A stretch of 64,000 bases of DNA from an uncultured Bacteroidales bacterium (GCA_905234655.1 CAJOJG010000017.1:38762-102761), one strand, 5' to 3'. Positions 48,219 to 58,863 are shown, counted from the stretch's first letter. The notes: generated by a model not told the origin, from the sequence alone. Made by a program: numbers and translations.

Positions 48219-50033
48219 ATGTATTCAAACAGGAAATATATCATATCGTTCATCTTTGGCGTGATAGCCTTGATATACATCTACAAACTGTTCACGATAC
48301 AGGTTTTGGACATGAGTTATAAACTATCCGCCGAAAGTAACGTGTTCAGGAAGGTTGTCGACTATCCGGCGAGGGGACTGGTTTTTGACCGCAACGGCAA
48401 ACTCCTGGTCTACAACGAGTCGTCATACGACCTCCTGGCGACGCCTAACCGCGTCCCGGAGTTCGACACAGCCGACTTGTGCGAAATTCTCGGCACAAGC
48501 GTAGAGAGTTTTAAGGCAGAATTTAGGAAGGCAATCACGCACGCACGGTACAAGGAGAGTGTGATTTTCAAACAGATACCCAAACACCGCTACTCGTACC
48601 TGCAAGAAAAACTGTACAAGTTCCCCGGCTTTGAACTCCAAAAGCGCACAGCCCGCAAATACGAATACAACGCGGCGGCCCAGGTGTTGGGATATGTCCG
48701 CGAAGCCGACCCAAAATACATCGAAGCCCATCCTTACTACAAGCCGGGCGACTATATTGGCGTCGCGGGCATCGAAAAGTCATACGAGGAACAACTCCGT
48801 GGACAAAAAGGACTGAAGATTTATATCGTTGACGTAAAGAACAGAGTACAAGGCAGTTATAAAGACGGCGAATATGACACGGCGGCTGTCGTGGGACTTA
48901 ACGTGACCTCGACACTCGACATCGACCTCCAACTCTACGGCGAAAAACTCATGCAGAATAAAGTGGGCAGTATCGTCGCCATCGAACCGGCAACCGGCGA
49001 AATCCTCGCCCTCGTCTCGTCGCCCGGCTACGACCCTAACCTGCTCGTGGGCAGCGACATGGCGATTAACTATCCAAAACTCATCACCGACCCGTACAAG
49101 CCGATGTACAACCGCGCTCTCATGGCATGTTACCCGCCTGGCTCGACTTTCAAGACCATAAACGCGCTCATCGGACTTCAGGAAGGCGTCATCAACCAGA
49201 CATCATCCTTCCCGTGCAACGGCGGCTTCAGGCTCGGCAGCCACGTCGTCAAATGCCACCACGGCGGCTCGCTGGATCTTGTAAGTTCGATTCAGCACTC
49301 ATGCAATGCGTACTACTGCCACGAGTTCACGAAGATAATCGGCGACCCAAAATACAAACGCGCCGACTCCGCATATTCCAACTGGCGGCGGAGAGTCCAG
49401 TCTTTCGGACTTGGCACAAAACTCGGCAGCGACCTCAACCAGGAATCCGGCGGAATCCTGTATTCCAAGAACTATTACAACAAATTCTACGGCGAAGGCC
49501 ACTGGAGCGCGTACACCATTATTTCGTTGAGCATCGGGCAAGGCGAACTGGGCTTTACGCCGTTCCAGATTTGTAACGCCTGCGCCACAATCGCCAACCG
49601 TGGCTACTATTACATTCCCCACATCGTGAAGAAGGTAGAGAGCGGCGACATTGACAAGCGATTCTACGAAAAGCACGACACCGGCATCGAGAAAGATTAT
49701 TTCGAGACCGTAATCCAGGGCATGTACCAGGTTTGCGAGATGGGCACGGGACGCTCGGCGAGGGTCAGCGGAGTGGAAGTTTGCGGAAAGACCGGCACCG
49801 CCCAAAACCCCCACGGCAAGGATCACTCGATTTTCGAGGCTTTTGCGCCGCGCGACAATCCCAAAATCGCAATCGCAGTCTACGTCGAAAATGGCGGTTT
49901 CGGAGCGACATACGCCGCGCCGATCGCCGGACTTATGATTGAAAAATACCTCAAGGACACCGTCACCCGCAAGGATGTCGAGGAGCGAATCTGCAAGGCA
50001 AACCTGCTCGACATCGACGCGCAGATGAAGTAG
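48219..50033 (+). CDS. mrdA: Penicillin-binding protein 2
   Basis: YPARGLVFDRNGKLLVYNESSYDL, YPPGSTFKTINALIGL, SIQHSCNAYYCHEF, VCGKTGTAQNP. Confidence 0.92.
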   Translation: MYSNRKYIISFIFGVIALIYIYKLFTIQVLDMSYKLSAESNVFRKVVDYPARGLVFDRNGKLLVYNESSYDLLATPNRVPEFDTADLCEILGTSVESFKAEFRKAITHARYKESVIFKQIPKHRYSYLQEKLYKFPGFELQKRTARKYEYNAAAQVLGYVREADPKYIEAHPYYKPGDYIGVAGIEKSYEEQLRGQKGLKIYIVDVKNRVQGSYKDGEYDTAAVVGLNVTSTLDIDLQLYGEKLMQNKVGSIVAIEPATGEILALVSSPGYDPNLLVGSDMAINYPKLITDPYKPMYNRALMACYPPGSTFKTINALIGLQEGVINQTSSFPCNGGFRLGSHVVKCHHGGSLDLVSSIQHSCNAYYCHEFTKIIGDPKYKRADSAYSNWRRRVQSFGLGTKLGSDLNQESGGILYSKNYYNKFYGEGHWSAYTIISLSIGQGELGFTPFQICNACATIANRGYYYIPHIVKKVESGDIDKRFYEKHDTGIEKDYFETVIQGMYQVCEMGTGRSARVSGVEVCGKTGTAQNPHGKDHSIFEAFAPRDNPKIAIAVYVENGGFGATYAAPIAGLMIEKYLKDTVTRKDVEERICKANLLDIDAQMK

Positions 50034-50102
50034 ACAGGAGAGAGGAATGAGGAGAGAGGAGAGAGGAAAGAGGAAGTTGAAAAATTGAAAAATGATTGAA
50101 AG

Positions 50103-51530
50103 ATGAAGGAACGCGGACAGAGCGTATTTTTTTCGCTTGACTGGATAATAATGGTATTATACACCGCCCTGCTGTTCATGGGGTGGTTTAATATCTATGC
50201 GGCATGTTACGACGACAGCCACGACAGCATTTTCGACTTTAGCATGAGGTACGGCAAACAGTTGATTTGGATTGGCGTGTCGTATGTCATCGTAGTGCTT
50301 ATCATGGCGTCCAATTTCAGGCTGTATTCGGTGCTGTCGTATTTCATATACGGGGCGATGATTCTGATACTGACGAGCGTGCTTGTGGTGGGTATCTCGA
50401 GCCACGGCGCAAAGTCATGGTTCGAGATTGGCCCGATACGCATACAGCCATCCGAGTTCGCCAAGTTTGCAACCGCACTGGCGATGTCAAAACTCATGTC
50501 TGCCTATAACTTCGACATCAAGAAACCCGCCAACCTTTTCATGGCAATCGGCATTATCGCGCTCCCAGCAGGACTTATCCTTCTACAGCCCGACATGGGT
50601 TCGGTGTTGGTATATTTCAGCATGATTTTCGTGTTCTACCGGGAAGGCCTGTCGAGCATATTCCTGTGGCTCGTGGTCATGGGCATCGCGGTTTTCGTCT
50701 CCACTCTCCAATATCCCCTCGTCGCCGTCATGGCCGGGTTAACAATCATCGCGGGCGTGTGGTACTTGGCCTTCGGACGCTCGATAATCGAAGTCCTGAT
50801 AGCGTGGGGCGCGGTCGCGGCTGCGACGGGGCTGTTTTGGGTTATTAACCACTTCCTCCTTGACGACCACTACGAATGGCATATCCTCATCGTCGGCGCG
50901 TGCATGTTGCTGTTGCCGGGGGTCGTGGTCTACAGTTTCTTAAAGAGGGTCTGGACGGCGACATTCGTGTGGCTCGGGCTGATAGGATTTTTCGCAGTGG
51001 TGTTCTCGGTGGATTTCGTGTTCAACAATATAATGACCGACCACCAGCAGACGCTTATCCGCGTGTTCCTCGGTCTGGAAATAGACCCGAAAGGCACTGG
51101 CTATAATGTCGAACAGAGTAAGATCGCCATCGGCTCGGGCGGTCTATGGGGCAAGGGCTATCTACAAGGCACACAGACGAAGTTCAATTTTGTGCCCGAG
51201 CAGGCGACGGACTTCATATTCTGCACCGTCGGCGAGGAATGGGGCTTCGTCGGCTCTACTTTTGTCATCCTGATGTTCATAACCCTGATTATCAGAATCA
51301 TATTCCTCGCCGACAAACAACGCTCGGCTTTCGCGAGAATATACGGATACTGTGTCGCCTCGATTCTGTTCTTCCACGTCGGCATTAATGTCGGCATGAC
51401 CATCGGCCTTGTGCCGGTCATCGGCATCCCGCTCCCCTTCTTCAGCTACGGCGGCAGCTCGCTCTGGTCATTCACAATCCTGCTGTTCATCTTCGTCAGG
51501 ATGGATGCGTCAAGGGACGAGTTGTTGTAA
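50103..51530 (+). CDS. rodA: Rod-shape-determining protein RodA (SEDS family)
   Basis: Multi-TM; GAKSWFEIGPIRIQPSEFAKFATALAMSK, LILLQPDMGSVLVYF, FVPEQATDFIFCTVGEEWGFVGS, GLVPVIGIPLPFFSYGGSSL. Confidence 0.93.
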   Translation: MKERGQSVFFSLDWIIMVLYTALLFMGWFNIYAACYDDSHDSIFDFSMRYGKQLIWIGVSYVIVVLIMASNFRLYSVLSYFIYGAMILILTSVLVVGISSHGAKSWFEIGPIRIQPSEFAKFATALAMSKLMSAYNFDIKKPANLFMAIGIIALPAGLILLQPDMGSVLVYFSMIFVFYREGLSSIFLWLVVMGIAVFVSTLQYPLVAVMAGLTIIAGVWYLAFGRSIIEVLIAWGAVAAATGLFWVINHFLLDDHYEWHILIVGACMLLLPGVVVYSFLKRVWTATFVWLGLIGFFAVVFSVDFVFNNIMTDHQQTLIRVFLGLEIDPKGTGYNVEQSKIAIGSGGLWGKGYLQGTQTKFNFVPEQATDFIFCTVGEEWGFVGSTFVILMFITLIIRIIFLADKQRSAFARIYGYCVASILFFHVGINVGMTIGLVPVIGIPLPFFSYGGSSLWSFTILLFIFVRMDASRDELL

Positions 51531-51539
51531 TCAGAACCC

Positions 51540-52517
51540 CTATTCCAACACCGCGTCAGTCTTGAAGAACGTGAAGTTATACCACACGATCAGCAGGTAC
51601 AACATGCCGAGTGCCATGATGACTTTCGCGACGGTGCTGCAAAAATGGCAGTCGCTCTTGACCTTAATCATCAAGACCTTCACCAAAAGGAAAACCATCG
51701 GCAAGGCGACCGCAACGCCGAGATAAATGCCGGACTTCAAGTCGTGGCCGAGGAAGTTGGAATAAGCAAAATAAAGCCCGACCATCGTGACGGCTATCAG
51801 CACAGCGACAACAATCTTAGTCGCCGTCTGCCCAATGACAATCGGCATCGTGCTGCACCCCTGCTCGATGTCGCCCTCGATGTCCTCCATGTCCTTTATA
51901 ATCTCGCGTATCAAAGTCATCAAGAACGCAAACGCCGCATACCCGACGCTCCAATATATCAGCACCGCCGGGTCAAAAACCCCGGCCGCGATGCTCGGGT
52001 CGTCCACCGCGATAAGCCCACGGTACTCGTACAGCGACGGAAGGAACGGCAAAGTCGCCACCAAGAACGCGACGACAAGATTGCCGACCAGGAACATGCC
52101 CTTATACGCCGACGAGTAGAACCACAGCATCCCGACCTCGAACGGAAAGAGCAGCCCAAGTTGCCAAAATCCAATCCTCATCGAAACGAGCAGCCCGAGT
52201 ATGCACCCCGCGACGCTCATCCAAAGGTGGTAAGTCGTGGCAGTCCCACGCGAAACCTCCTGACCGACAATCCTTGAATCGGGGCGGTTGACCTTGTCAG
52301 CCTTCATGTCAAAATAGTCGTTGACGATATACCCGCCGGCCGCCACGAGCAACTGACCGACAGTCAACACGGCAAAATCCAAGTACGTGAAAGTGGGCGT
52401 CAGGTTGAACACGCGGATTATCGGGTCAACGACGCAAAATTTTATCATAAAAAGCATCACCGCCATCATTATCAGATTCTTATAGCGGACGAGCGTCAGG
52501 AGCGAGGAAGTTTTCAT
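51540..52517 (-). CDS. UbiA-type prenyltransferase (geranylgeranylglycerol-phosphate geranylgeranyltransferase-like)
   Basis: Start MKTSSLLTLVRYKNLIMMAVMLFMIKF at 52517; VNDYFDMKADKVNRPDSRIVG (NDxxDxxxD) and REIIKDMEDIEGDIEQGCSTMPI. Confidence 0.85.
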   Translation of the reverse strand: MKTSSLLTLVRYKNLIMMAVMLFMIKFCVVDPIIRVFNLTPTFTYLDFAVLTVGQLLVAAGGYIVNDYFDMKADKVNRPDSRIVGQEVSRGTATTYHLWMSVAGCILGLLVSMRIGFWQLGLLFPFEVGMLWFYSSAYKGMFLVGNLVVAFLVATLPFLPSLYEYRGLIAVDDPSIAAGVFDPAVLIYWSVGYAAFAFLMTLIREIIKDMEDIEGDIEQGCSTMPIVIGQTATKIVVAVLIAVTMVGLYFAYSNFLGHDLKSGIYLGVAVALPMVFLLVKVLMIKVKSDCHFCSTVAKVIMALGMLYLLIVWYNFTFFKTDAVLE

Positions 52518-52665
52518 AGTGTGGAAAAGTTTTGCGCAAATATACAAAATTTTGCACAATCGAAAATGGACTTTCTCATTATAAAAAATGCAATGTTGCA
52601 CCGTTTGAATACGCTGGCTTTTAAGAAAAATCATCAACTTTGCACCAAGAAAACCATAATCCACG

Positions 52666-53556
52666 ATGACACACTTAAACGAATTAGAAGCCGAATCGAT
52701 CTACATACTGCGCGAAGTGGCTGCGCAGTTCCAAAAACCCGCCATCCTATTTTCCGGCGGCAAGGATTCAATAGTGGTTACTCACTTGGCATACAAGGCG
52801 TTTTACCCGGCCAAACTGCCTTTTCCGCTCGTCCACATCGACACCGGGCATAACTTCAAGGAGACAATCGAATACCGTGACGCGCTCGTCGAAAAACTCG
52901 GCGCACAACTCATCGTCGGCTCCGTCCAGGAGAGCATCGACACCGGCCGCGTCAAGGAGGAAACCGGCTATAACGCATCGCGCAACGCCTTGCAGACCAC
53001 CACGTTACTCGACACGATCGAAAAATACAAGTTTGACGCCTGCATAGGCGGCGCGCGCCGCGACGAGGAAAAAGCCCGCGCAAAGGAGCGCATATTCTCC
53101 CACCGCGACGAGTTTGGACAGTGGAACCCAAAGAACCAACGCCCCGAACTATGGAACATCTTCAACGGCCGCAAGAACATGGGCGAGCATTTCCGCGTGT
53201 TCCCAATATCGAACTGGACGGAGATGGACGTTTGGCAGTACATATATAAGGAGAACATCGAACTTCCGAGCCTCTACTACACCCACACGCGCAAATGTTT
53301 CTTCCGCGACGGCCAGTGGCTCGCCGCCGAGGACTGCATCAAACGACGCCCCGAGGAAGAAGTCGTCGAGAAAGAGGTACGCTGCCGCACAATCGGCGAC
53401 ATTACCTGCACTGGCCTGACGCTGTCCAAGGCTCACACAATCGAGGACATAATCGCAGAGACCGCAGCGACACGCGTGACAGAGCGCGGCGGGCGCGCAG
53501 ACGACAAGCGCAGCGAGACCGCGATGGAAGACCGAAAAATCAATGGGTATTTTTAG
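52666..53556 (+). CDS. cysD: Sulfate adenylyltransferase subunit 2
   Basis: PAILFSGGKDSIVVTHLA...FPLVHIDTGHNFKETIEYRD...GGARRDEEKARAKERIFS. Confidence 0.95.
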   Translation: MTHLNELEAESIYILREVAAQFQKPAILFSGGKDSIVVTHLAYKAFYPAKLPFPLVHIDTGHNFKETIEYRDALVEKLGAQLIVGSVQESIDTGRVKEETGYNASRNALQTTTLLDTIEKYKFDACIGGARRDEEKARAKERIFSHRDEFGQWNPKNQRPELWNIFNGRKNMGEHFRVFPISNWTEMDVWQYIYKENIELPSLYYTHTRKCFFRDGQWLAAEDCIKRRPEEEVVEKEVRCRTIGDITCTGLTLSKAHTIEDIIAETAATRVTERGGRADDKRSETAMEDRKINGYF

Positions 53557-53609
53557 AAATTGAAAATGGGAAACTCTCAATTTTCAATTCTTAATTTCCA
53601 AGTAAAAAA

Positions 53610-54872
53610 ATGGCAAACGGATATTTAGATATGAAACTTCTGCGCTTCACCACTGCGGGAAGCGTGGACGATGGCAAATCGACACTTATCGGACGACTTC
53701 TGTACGATTCAAAATCAATTTTTGAAGACCAGCTCGAAGCCGTGGAGACCGCTTCCAAGAGCCGTGGCAATGAGGACGTCAACCTCGCCCTCCTGACCGA
53801 CGGTCTGAAGGCCGAGCGCGAGCAGGGCATCACAATCGACGTGGCGTACAGGTACTTCGCCACTCCAAAGCGCAAATTCATCATTGCCGACACGCCAGGC
53901 CACATACAGTACACACGAAACATGGTGACTGGCGCGTCGACCGCCGACCTCGCCATAATCCTCATCGACGCACGCCACGGCGTTATGGAACAGACCATAC
54001 GCCACTCCTACATCGCCACACTCCTCGGCATTTCGCGTATCGTGGTATGTGTCAATAAGATGGACTTGGTGGACTACTCGCAGGACGTGTTCAACAAAAT
54101 CATCGCCGACTACAAGGAAATGTCAAAACACCTTGACATTCCCGAGACCGACTTCATTCCAATCAGCGCGAAGAACGGCGACAATGTCGTCAACCGCTCC
54201 GAGAACATAACATGGTACACCGGCAGCCCGCTGCTTGAGTTCCTCGAAAATGTGGAAATAAAGAACCAGACTTCCGGCGACTTCCGCATGGCCGTGCAGT
54301 ACGTCGTAAGGCCGATTTCAGACAAATTCGCCGACTTCCGTGGCTACGCCGGGCGCATTGCGCAAGGGACAGTGAAGGTTGGCGACAAGATAAAAATCCT
54401 GCTCTCCGGCCTAACTTCGACCGTCAAGGGCATCTACAACGGCAAGCAGGAACTCCCACAAGCCCAGGAAGGCGAATCCGTGGACATAACGCTCGCGGAC
54501 GACATCGACATCTCGCGCGGCGACTACCTCGTCGGGGACAATGCCAACATTCCATCGGTCGGCAAGGAGTTCACGCTCGACATCTGCTGGTTCAACCCAT
54601 CGCCGATGCAACTCCGAAAGAAATACATCGTCCGCCACGCGACACAGGAAATCCAGGGACTTTTCACCGAAATACTCCACAAGACCGACATATCGACCCA
54701 GGAGAAAATCGAAGGCGCCTCGGAACTCCAACTTAACGACATCGCACGTGTGACGCTCAAGACCGCCGGCGAACTCGTGTATGAAAGCTACAAGAAGAAC
54801 AAAGTGACGGGCTCGCTCGTGTTCGTCGATCCGTTCACATTCGAAACCGTAGGAGCGGGAATGATTGTATAA
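53610..54872 (+). CDS. cysN: Sulfate adenylyltransferase subunit 1
   Basis: FTTAGSVDDGKSTLIGRLLYDSKSIFEDQLEA, EREQGITIDVAYRYFATPKRKFIIADTPGHIQYTRNM, VNKMDLVDY; no CysC fusion. Confidence 0.95.
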   Translation: MANGYLDMKLLRFTTAGSVDDGKSTLIGRLLYDSKSIFEDQLEAVETASKSRGNEDVNLALLTDGLKAEREQGITIDVAYRYFATPKRKFIIADTPGHIQYTRNMVTGASTADLAIILIDARHGVMEQTIRHSYIATLLGISRIVVCVNKMDLVDYSQDVFNKIIADYKEMSKHLDIPETDFIPISAKNGDNVVNRSENITWYTGSPLLEFLENVEIKNQTSGDFRMAVQYVVRPISDKFADFRGYAGRIAQGTVKVGDKIKILLSGLTSTVKGIYNGKQELPQAQEGESVDITLADDIDISRGDYLVGDNANIPSVGKEFTLDICWFNPSPMQLRKKYIVRHATQEIQGLFTEILHKTDISTQEKIEGASELQLNDIARVTLKTAGELVYESYKKNKVTGSLVFVDPFTFETVGAGMIV

Positions 54873-54875
54873 GCC

Positions 54876-55580
54876 ATGGAAGGACTCATCGAACAACTTA
54901 ACGAACGCTTTTCAAACTCGACCGCAGAGGAAGTCTTGACGTACTTTTTGCAGGAATACAAGGGCGAAATCGGACTCTCGTCGTCGCTTAGCTACGAGGA
55001 CCAGGTACTGACCCACATCATCTGCCAAATCGACAAAACCGCCAAAATCTTCACCCTCGACACCGGCAGGTTTTTCCCGGAGACTTACTCGCTCATCGAC
55101 AACACAAACATGCGCTACGGGATTAAACTCCAAGTCTACTTCCCCGACTACAAGAAGGTCGAGGAAATGGTCACGGAAAACGGCATCAACCTCTTCTACG
55201 AAAGCATCGAGAAACGCCACCTCTGCTGCCAAATCCGCAAAATCGAACCCCTGAAACGCGCGCTCAAAGGCTTGAAAGTTTGGGTGACGGGGCTTCGCCG
55301 CAGCCAGTCCGTGACGCGGAAGAACATGCAACTCGTAGAGTACGACAAGGACGACGACATCATAAAACTCAACCCGCTGATTGACTGGAGCGAGGAAGAT
55401 GTCAAGCGTTTTGTAAAGGATAACCATGTCCCATACAATAAACTCCACGACAAAGGTTTTCCGTCAATCGGCTGCCAACCATGCACCCGCGCCGTAAAAG
55501 AGGGCGAGGACATCCGCTCCGGCCGATGGTGGTGGGAAAACCCCGAACACAGGGAGTGCGGGCTGCATCAGAGGAATTGA
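54876..55580 (+). CDS. cysH: Phosphoadenylyl/adenylyl-sulfate reductase
   Basis: IFTLDTGRFFPETYSLI, HLCCQIRKIEPL, WVTGLRRSQSVTR, IGCQPCTRAVKEGEDIRSGRWWWE. Confidence 0.92.
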   Translation: MEGLIEQLNERFSNSTAEEVLTYFLQEYKGEIGLSSSLSYEDQVLTHIICQIDKTAKIFTLDTGRFFPETYSLIDNTNMRYGIKLQVYFPDYKKVEEMVTENGINLFYESIEKRHLCCQIRKIEPLKRALKGLKVWVTGLRRSQSVTRKNMQLVEYDKDDDIIKLNPLIDWSEEDVKRFVKDNHVPYNKLHDKGFPSIGCQPCTRAVKEGEDIRSGRWWWENPEHRECGLHQRN

Positions 55581-55738
55581 GGAAAGAGGAAAGATTTAGA
55601 GAGGAGAGATTAATGACTAAAGTTTGGAGATTGCAATCGTTTGCGTTTTTTTAATGTCACTTTTGCCGTTAAAAATCATCAGTTTAGCGCGACAATAACA
55701 TATCTTTGCGCCATAAAATCCTAAACACAAAAGACATT

Positions 55739-57556
55739 ATGAAACTGAAATTTTTAACGGCAATGGTTTTGGCATCGGCACTCGGCGCTTCCGCCCAAAA
55801 TCTGACTGTCCAGCCCGAATTTTGGTATTCGGGCTTTAAGGACAATAACCTCCAACTCCTAATCCACGGCGAAAACATCAGCCGCTACAAGGCCTCCGTA
55901 AACACTCCGGCGGCTACCCTCAGCAGCGAGCAGCGAGTCCAGAATCCAAACTACCTGTTCCTCAACATGAAGATTAACGGAACGGGAAGTTTTGAAATCA
56001 CGCTTCAAGACTCCACTAAGAAAAAGAACCACCAGAAAATTTCATACGAAATTAAGAGCCGCACCTCACGCAGCTACGGTTTTTCGGACAAAGACCTGAT
56101 TTACATGCTCATGCCCGACCGTTTCGCTAACGGCGACCCGAGCAACGACAATGTAGCCGGCTACCTCGAAAAGGCCGACAACACCGACCCTAACGGCAGG
56201 CACGGCGGCGACCTCAAAGGCATCTCCGACAATGTCGATTATTTCAAGAAACTTGGCGTTACCGCGCTGTGGATCAATCCATTGCTCGAAAACAACATGC
56301 CCGCCTACTCGTACCACGGCTACGCGATTACCGACTTCTACAAGGTTGACGCGCGCTTTGGCTCAAACGCCGACTACAAAGCCCTCGCCGACCGCCTCCA
56401 CCAAAACGGAATCAAACTCATAATGGACATGGTGTTCAACCATTGCGGCTCCAACAACTTCATCTACAAGGACGTGCCGGATTCCACATGGTTCCATTTT
56501 TGGGACAAGTACACCACCTCCAACTATCGCGGCACTATCTGTTTCGATCCCCACGCGTCAAAGGACGACCTGAAATACATGCTCAACGGATGGTTTGACC
56601 GCACGATGCCCGACATCAACCAAAACAACGAGATGATGATGACCTACCTCATCCAAAACTCGATTTGGTGGGCTGAATACCTTGGCCTCGACGGAATCCG
56701 CATGGACACTTACCCCTACAACGACAAGTACGCGATGCGCAAATGGTGCGACCGCATGCACGAGGAGTTCCCCAATTTTTCGTTGCTTGGCGAGTGCTGG
56801 CTCAACGACAACCCCTTCACGACCTACTACGCCGCCGGTGTCAAGAATCTTGACGGTTTCACCTCCGGCCTCGACCACGTCACGGACTTCCCGCTTACAT
56901 TCGCGCTCAACAAAGGTTTTCAGGAGCAAAACGGCTGGGACACGGGCATCCTGAGGGTCTATCAAAATTTTGTCTCCGACTATCTGCAACCGTACCCCGA
57001 GAAAAATGTAGTATTCATCGACAACCACGACATCAACCGCATCTACACCGACATCCACGACATCGACAAGTTGAAGATGATATACACCATCGTACTCACC
57101 ACACGCGGCATCCCGTGCCTGTATTATGGCAGCGAGGTTCTCTACGAAAGCGAGAAACCCGGCGACGGCTTTAAGCGCAAAAACATGTACGGCGGTTGGC
57201 AAGGCGACACGAAAAACGCTTTCACAGGAGCCGGACTTTCCGCCGACGAGAAGGACATGCTCTCCTTCATCTCGACCCTCGCCAACTTCCGCAAATCGTC
57301 GTCCGCTTTCTCCGGCAAGCTCACCCACTTTGTCCCGCAAGACGGCGTATATGTCTATTTCCGCATTAATGGCAACGACAAGGTAATGGTCGCCATCAAC
57401 AATTCCGACACCGACAAGTCGCTCGACCTCAGCCGTTTCCAAGAATGTCTTGGCGGCATAAAGTCGATGAAGAACATCCTCACCGGCAACACCACCCCGC
57501 TCCAAAACGCTCTGTCTGTCCCGAAAAAGACCCCGCAAGTGTGGGAGTTGAAGTAA
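55739..57556 (+). CDS. GH13 alpha-amylase family glycoside hydrolase
   Basis: Signal peptide MKLKFLTAMVLASALGASAQ; LIYMLMPDRFANGDPSNDN, DMVFNHCG, DGIRMDTYPY, FIDNHDINRI. Confidence 0.9.
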   Translation: MKLKFLTAMVLASALGASAQNLTVQPEFWYSGFKDNNLQLLIHGENISRYKASVNTPAATLSSEQRVQNPNYLFLNMKINGTGSFEITLQDSTKKKNHQKISYEIKSRTSRSYGFSDKDLIYMLMPDRFANGDPSNDNVAGYLEKADNTDPNGRHGGDLKGISDNVDYFKKLGVTALWINPLLENNMPAYSYHGYAITDFYKVDARFGSNADYKALADRLHQNGIKLIMDMVFNHCGSNNFIYKDVPDSTWFHFWDKYTTSNYRGTICFDPHASKDDLKYMLNGWFDRTMPDINQNNEMMMTYLIQNSIWWAEYLGLDGIRMDTYPYNDKYAMRKWCDRMHEEFPNFSLLGECWLNDNPFTTYYAAGVKNLDGFTSGLDHVTDFPLTFALNKGFQEQNGWDTGILRVYQNFVSDYLQPYPEKNVVFIDNHDINRIYTDIHDIDKLKMIYTIVLTTRGIPCLYYGSEVLYESEKPGDGFKRKNMYGGWQGDTKNAFTGAGLSADEKDMLSFISTLANFRKSSSAFSGKLTHFVPQDGVYVYFRINGNDKVMVAINNSDTDKSLDLSRFQECLGGIKSMKNILTGNTTPLQNALSVPKKTPQVWELK

Positions 57557-57561
57557 AAAAA

Positions 57562-58038
57562 CTATCTATGCACCACCTCCGCCACGACTGCGACCACTGC
57601 CCTACCCGTCCGAGCGGAAAAACTGATTGAATTTTGGGAATAACTTACGTCGGCAGACGTGGCGAGCCTATTGCCGAGTGCCGACGTAAGTTTTTCATAA
57701 AAACTGCCTGATGCGTTGCGGATTTTGTTCACAATCGAATTGATGTCCAACGTGAAATCATATCCATCACCCACGACAGCATCGATGCCTCGTGGACTGT
57801 TTACAGAGACATTTACACTTGTAATTCGAGAGGAAGACTTTATCCCGGCTCTTAGTCTATAATTAGTTGTAGTTGAGGATGTTGGCGATAACAGATTGAT
57901 AGTGGTTGACTGTGCTTGGGCTAACTTTTGTAATTTCTCAATGGCAGGAGCATAGTTTTGTGCAGCCGCCTTTTTGTAGAAATCAATTGCGGATTTCTCC
58001 GCATTGCAAATATAACACAAAGTTTTGGAATATAGCAT
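57562..58038 (-). pseudogene. Possible 3' fragment of a Sel1-repeat protein gene
   Basis: AEKSAIDFYKKAAAQNYAPAIEKLQKLA resembles the end of a Sel1/TPR repeat; the coding-like part begins beside the 27-bp direct repeat. Confidence 0.4.
58005..58031. repeat. 27-bp direct repeat, left copy
   Basis: TGCAAATATAACACAAAGTTTTGGAAT, identical to 58837-58863. Confidence 0.9.
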
Positions 58039-58140
58039 ATTTTTTCGGGGGATTTTTTGAAAAAAATTTTGATATTATGCTGCAATCTTCTATCATACAG
58101 AAACTCAGGGGCAAAGCCTTTCTCGTCGTTCCAATCGACA

Positions 58141-58551
58141 TTACATGTTTGTCCAGTCTTCAATCATTAGATTCTCTATCCGGCAAAAGTGTTTCATGTT
58201 GTGAGTAACAACTATCAAATTGTTTTCTCTCGCCAAAATGCCTATCAGCAAATCAAAATCTTCGATCAAATTTCTATTTTTTTGCATACGGACTTTTTCC
58301 ATACAAAAGGCCTTGGCAATATTCTTTATGCCAATAGTTTCGTATGTTTCTACAAGCAATTCGGCTTTCGACAATTCTTGTTTTTGATACTTTTGCGGCG
58401 CATTGTACGCACCGTAATACAGTTCGATTGCGGTAATTTCTGAAATACAACACATGCCGTTGTTTTCAATGCAATAACGGCGCACCGTCTCGTTTCCTCG
58501 CAGCAATTCGATACATATCGACGTGTCCAAAAGATATTTGTACTTTGCCAT
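58141..58551 (-). CDS. VapC-like PIN-domain toxin
   Basis: YLLDTSICIELLRGNETVRRYC...ISEITAIELYYGA...LIEDFDLLIGILARENNLIVVTHNMKHF. Confidence 0.88.
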   Translation of the reverse strand: MAKYKYLLDTSICIELLRGNETVRRYCIENNGMCCISEITAIELYYGAYNAPQKYQKQELSKAELLVETYETIGIKNIAKAFCMEKVRMQKNRNLIEDFDLLIGILARENNLIVVTHNMKHFCRIENLMIEDWTNM

Positions 58552-58552
58552 A

Positions 58553-58792
58553 TTAAGTCAAATGATATGAATTTTGTGTACGTCCGCAGCGAATCTGAGC
58601 CATTATTTCCTCGGTGGAACGAGTGTCGCAACTCCAGCCGCCGAAAAAACGATCGATTTCCTCTGCGGCGCGTTTTTTCTTCTCATCTTCCGATAAAGCG
58701 TCACTTTCCAATAGCAATTTTGACAACGCGATTCTTTCGTCAGGATTAAGATGCTGTGCCTGTCTCCAAAGACTATCCACTGTTACTTCCAT
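58553..58792 (-). CDS. Cognate antitoxin (VapB-like/unclassified)
   Basis: 79-aa ORF directly upstream of vapC: MEVTVDSLWRQAQHLNPDERIALSKLLLESDALSEDEKKKR. Confidence 0.7.
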   Translation of the reverse strand: MEVTVDSLWRQAQHLNPDERIALSKLLLESDALSEDEKKKRAAEEIDRFFGGWSCDTRSTEEIMAQIRCGRTQNSYHLT

Positions 58793-58836
58793 ATCACTTC
58801 CTATTTAACGATTTGACATTGCGACTCTTTCTACAC

Positions 58837-58863
58837 TGCAAATATAACACAAAGTTTTGGAAT
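58837..58863. repeat. 27-bp direct repeat, right copy
   Basis: See 58005-58031. Confidence 0.9.

Noticed and set aside
50034-50100. GA-rich low-complexity stretch between mrdA and rodA (similar at 55580-55610)
   Set aside because: Simple purine-rich sequence with no clear structure; not enough to claim an element.
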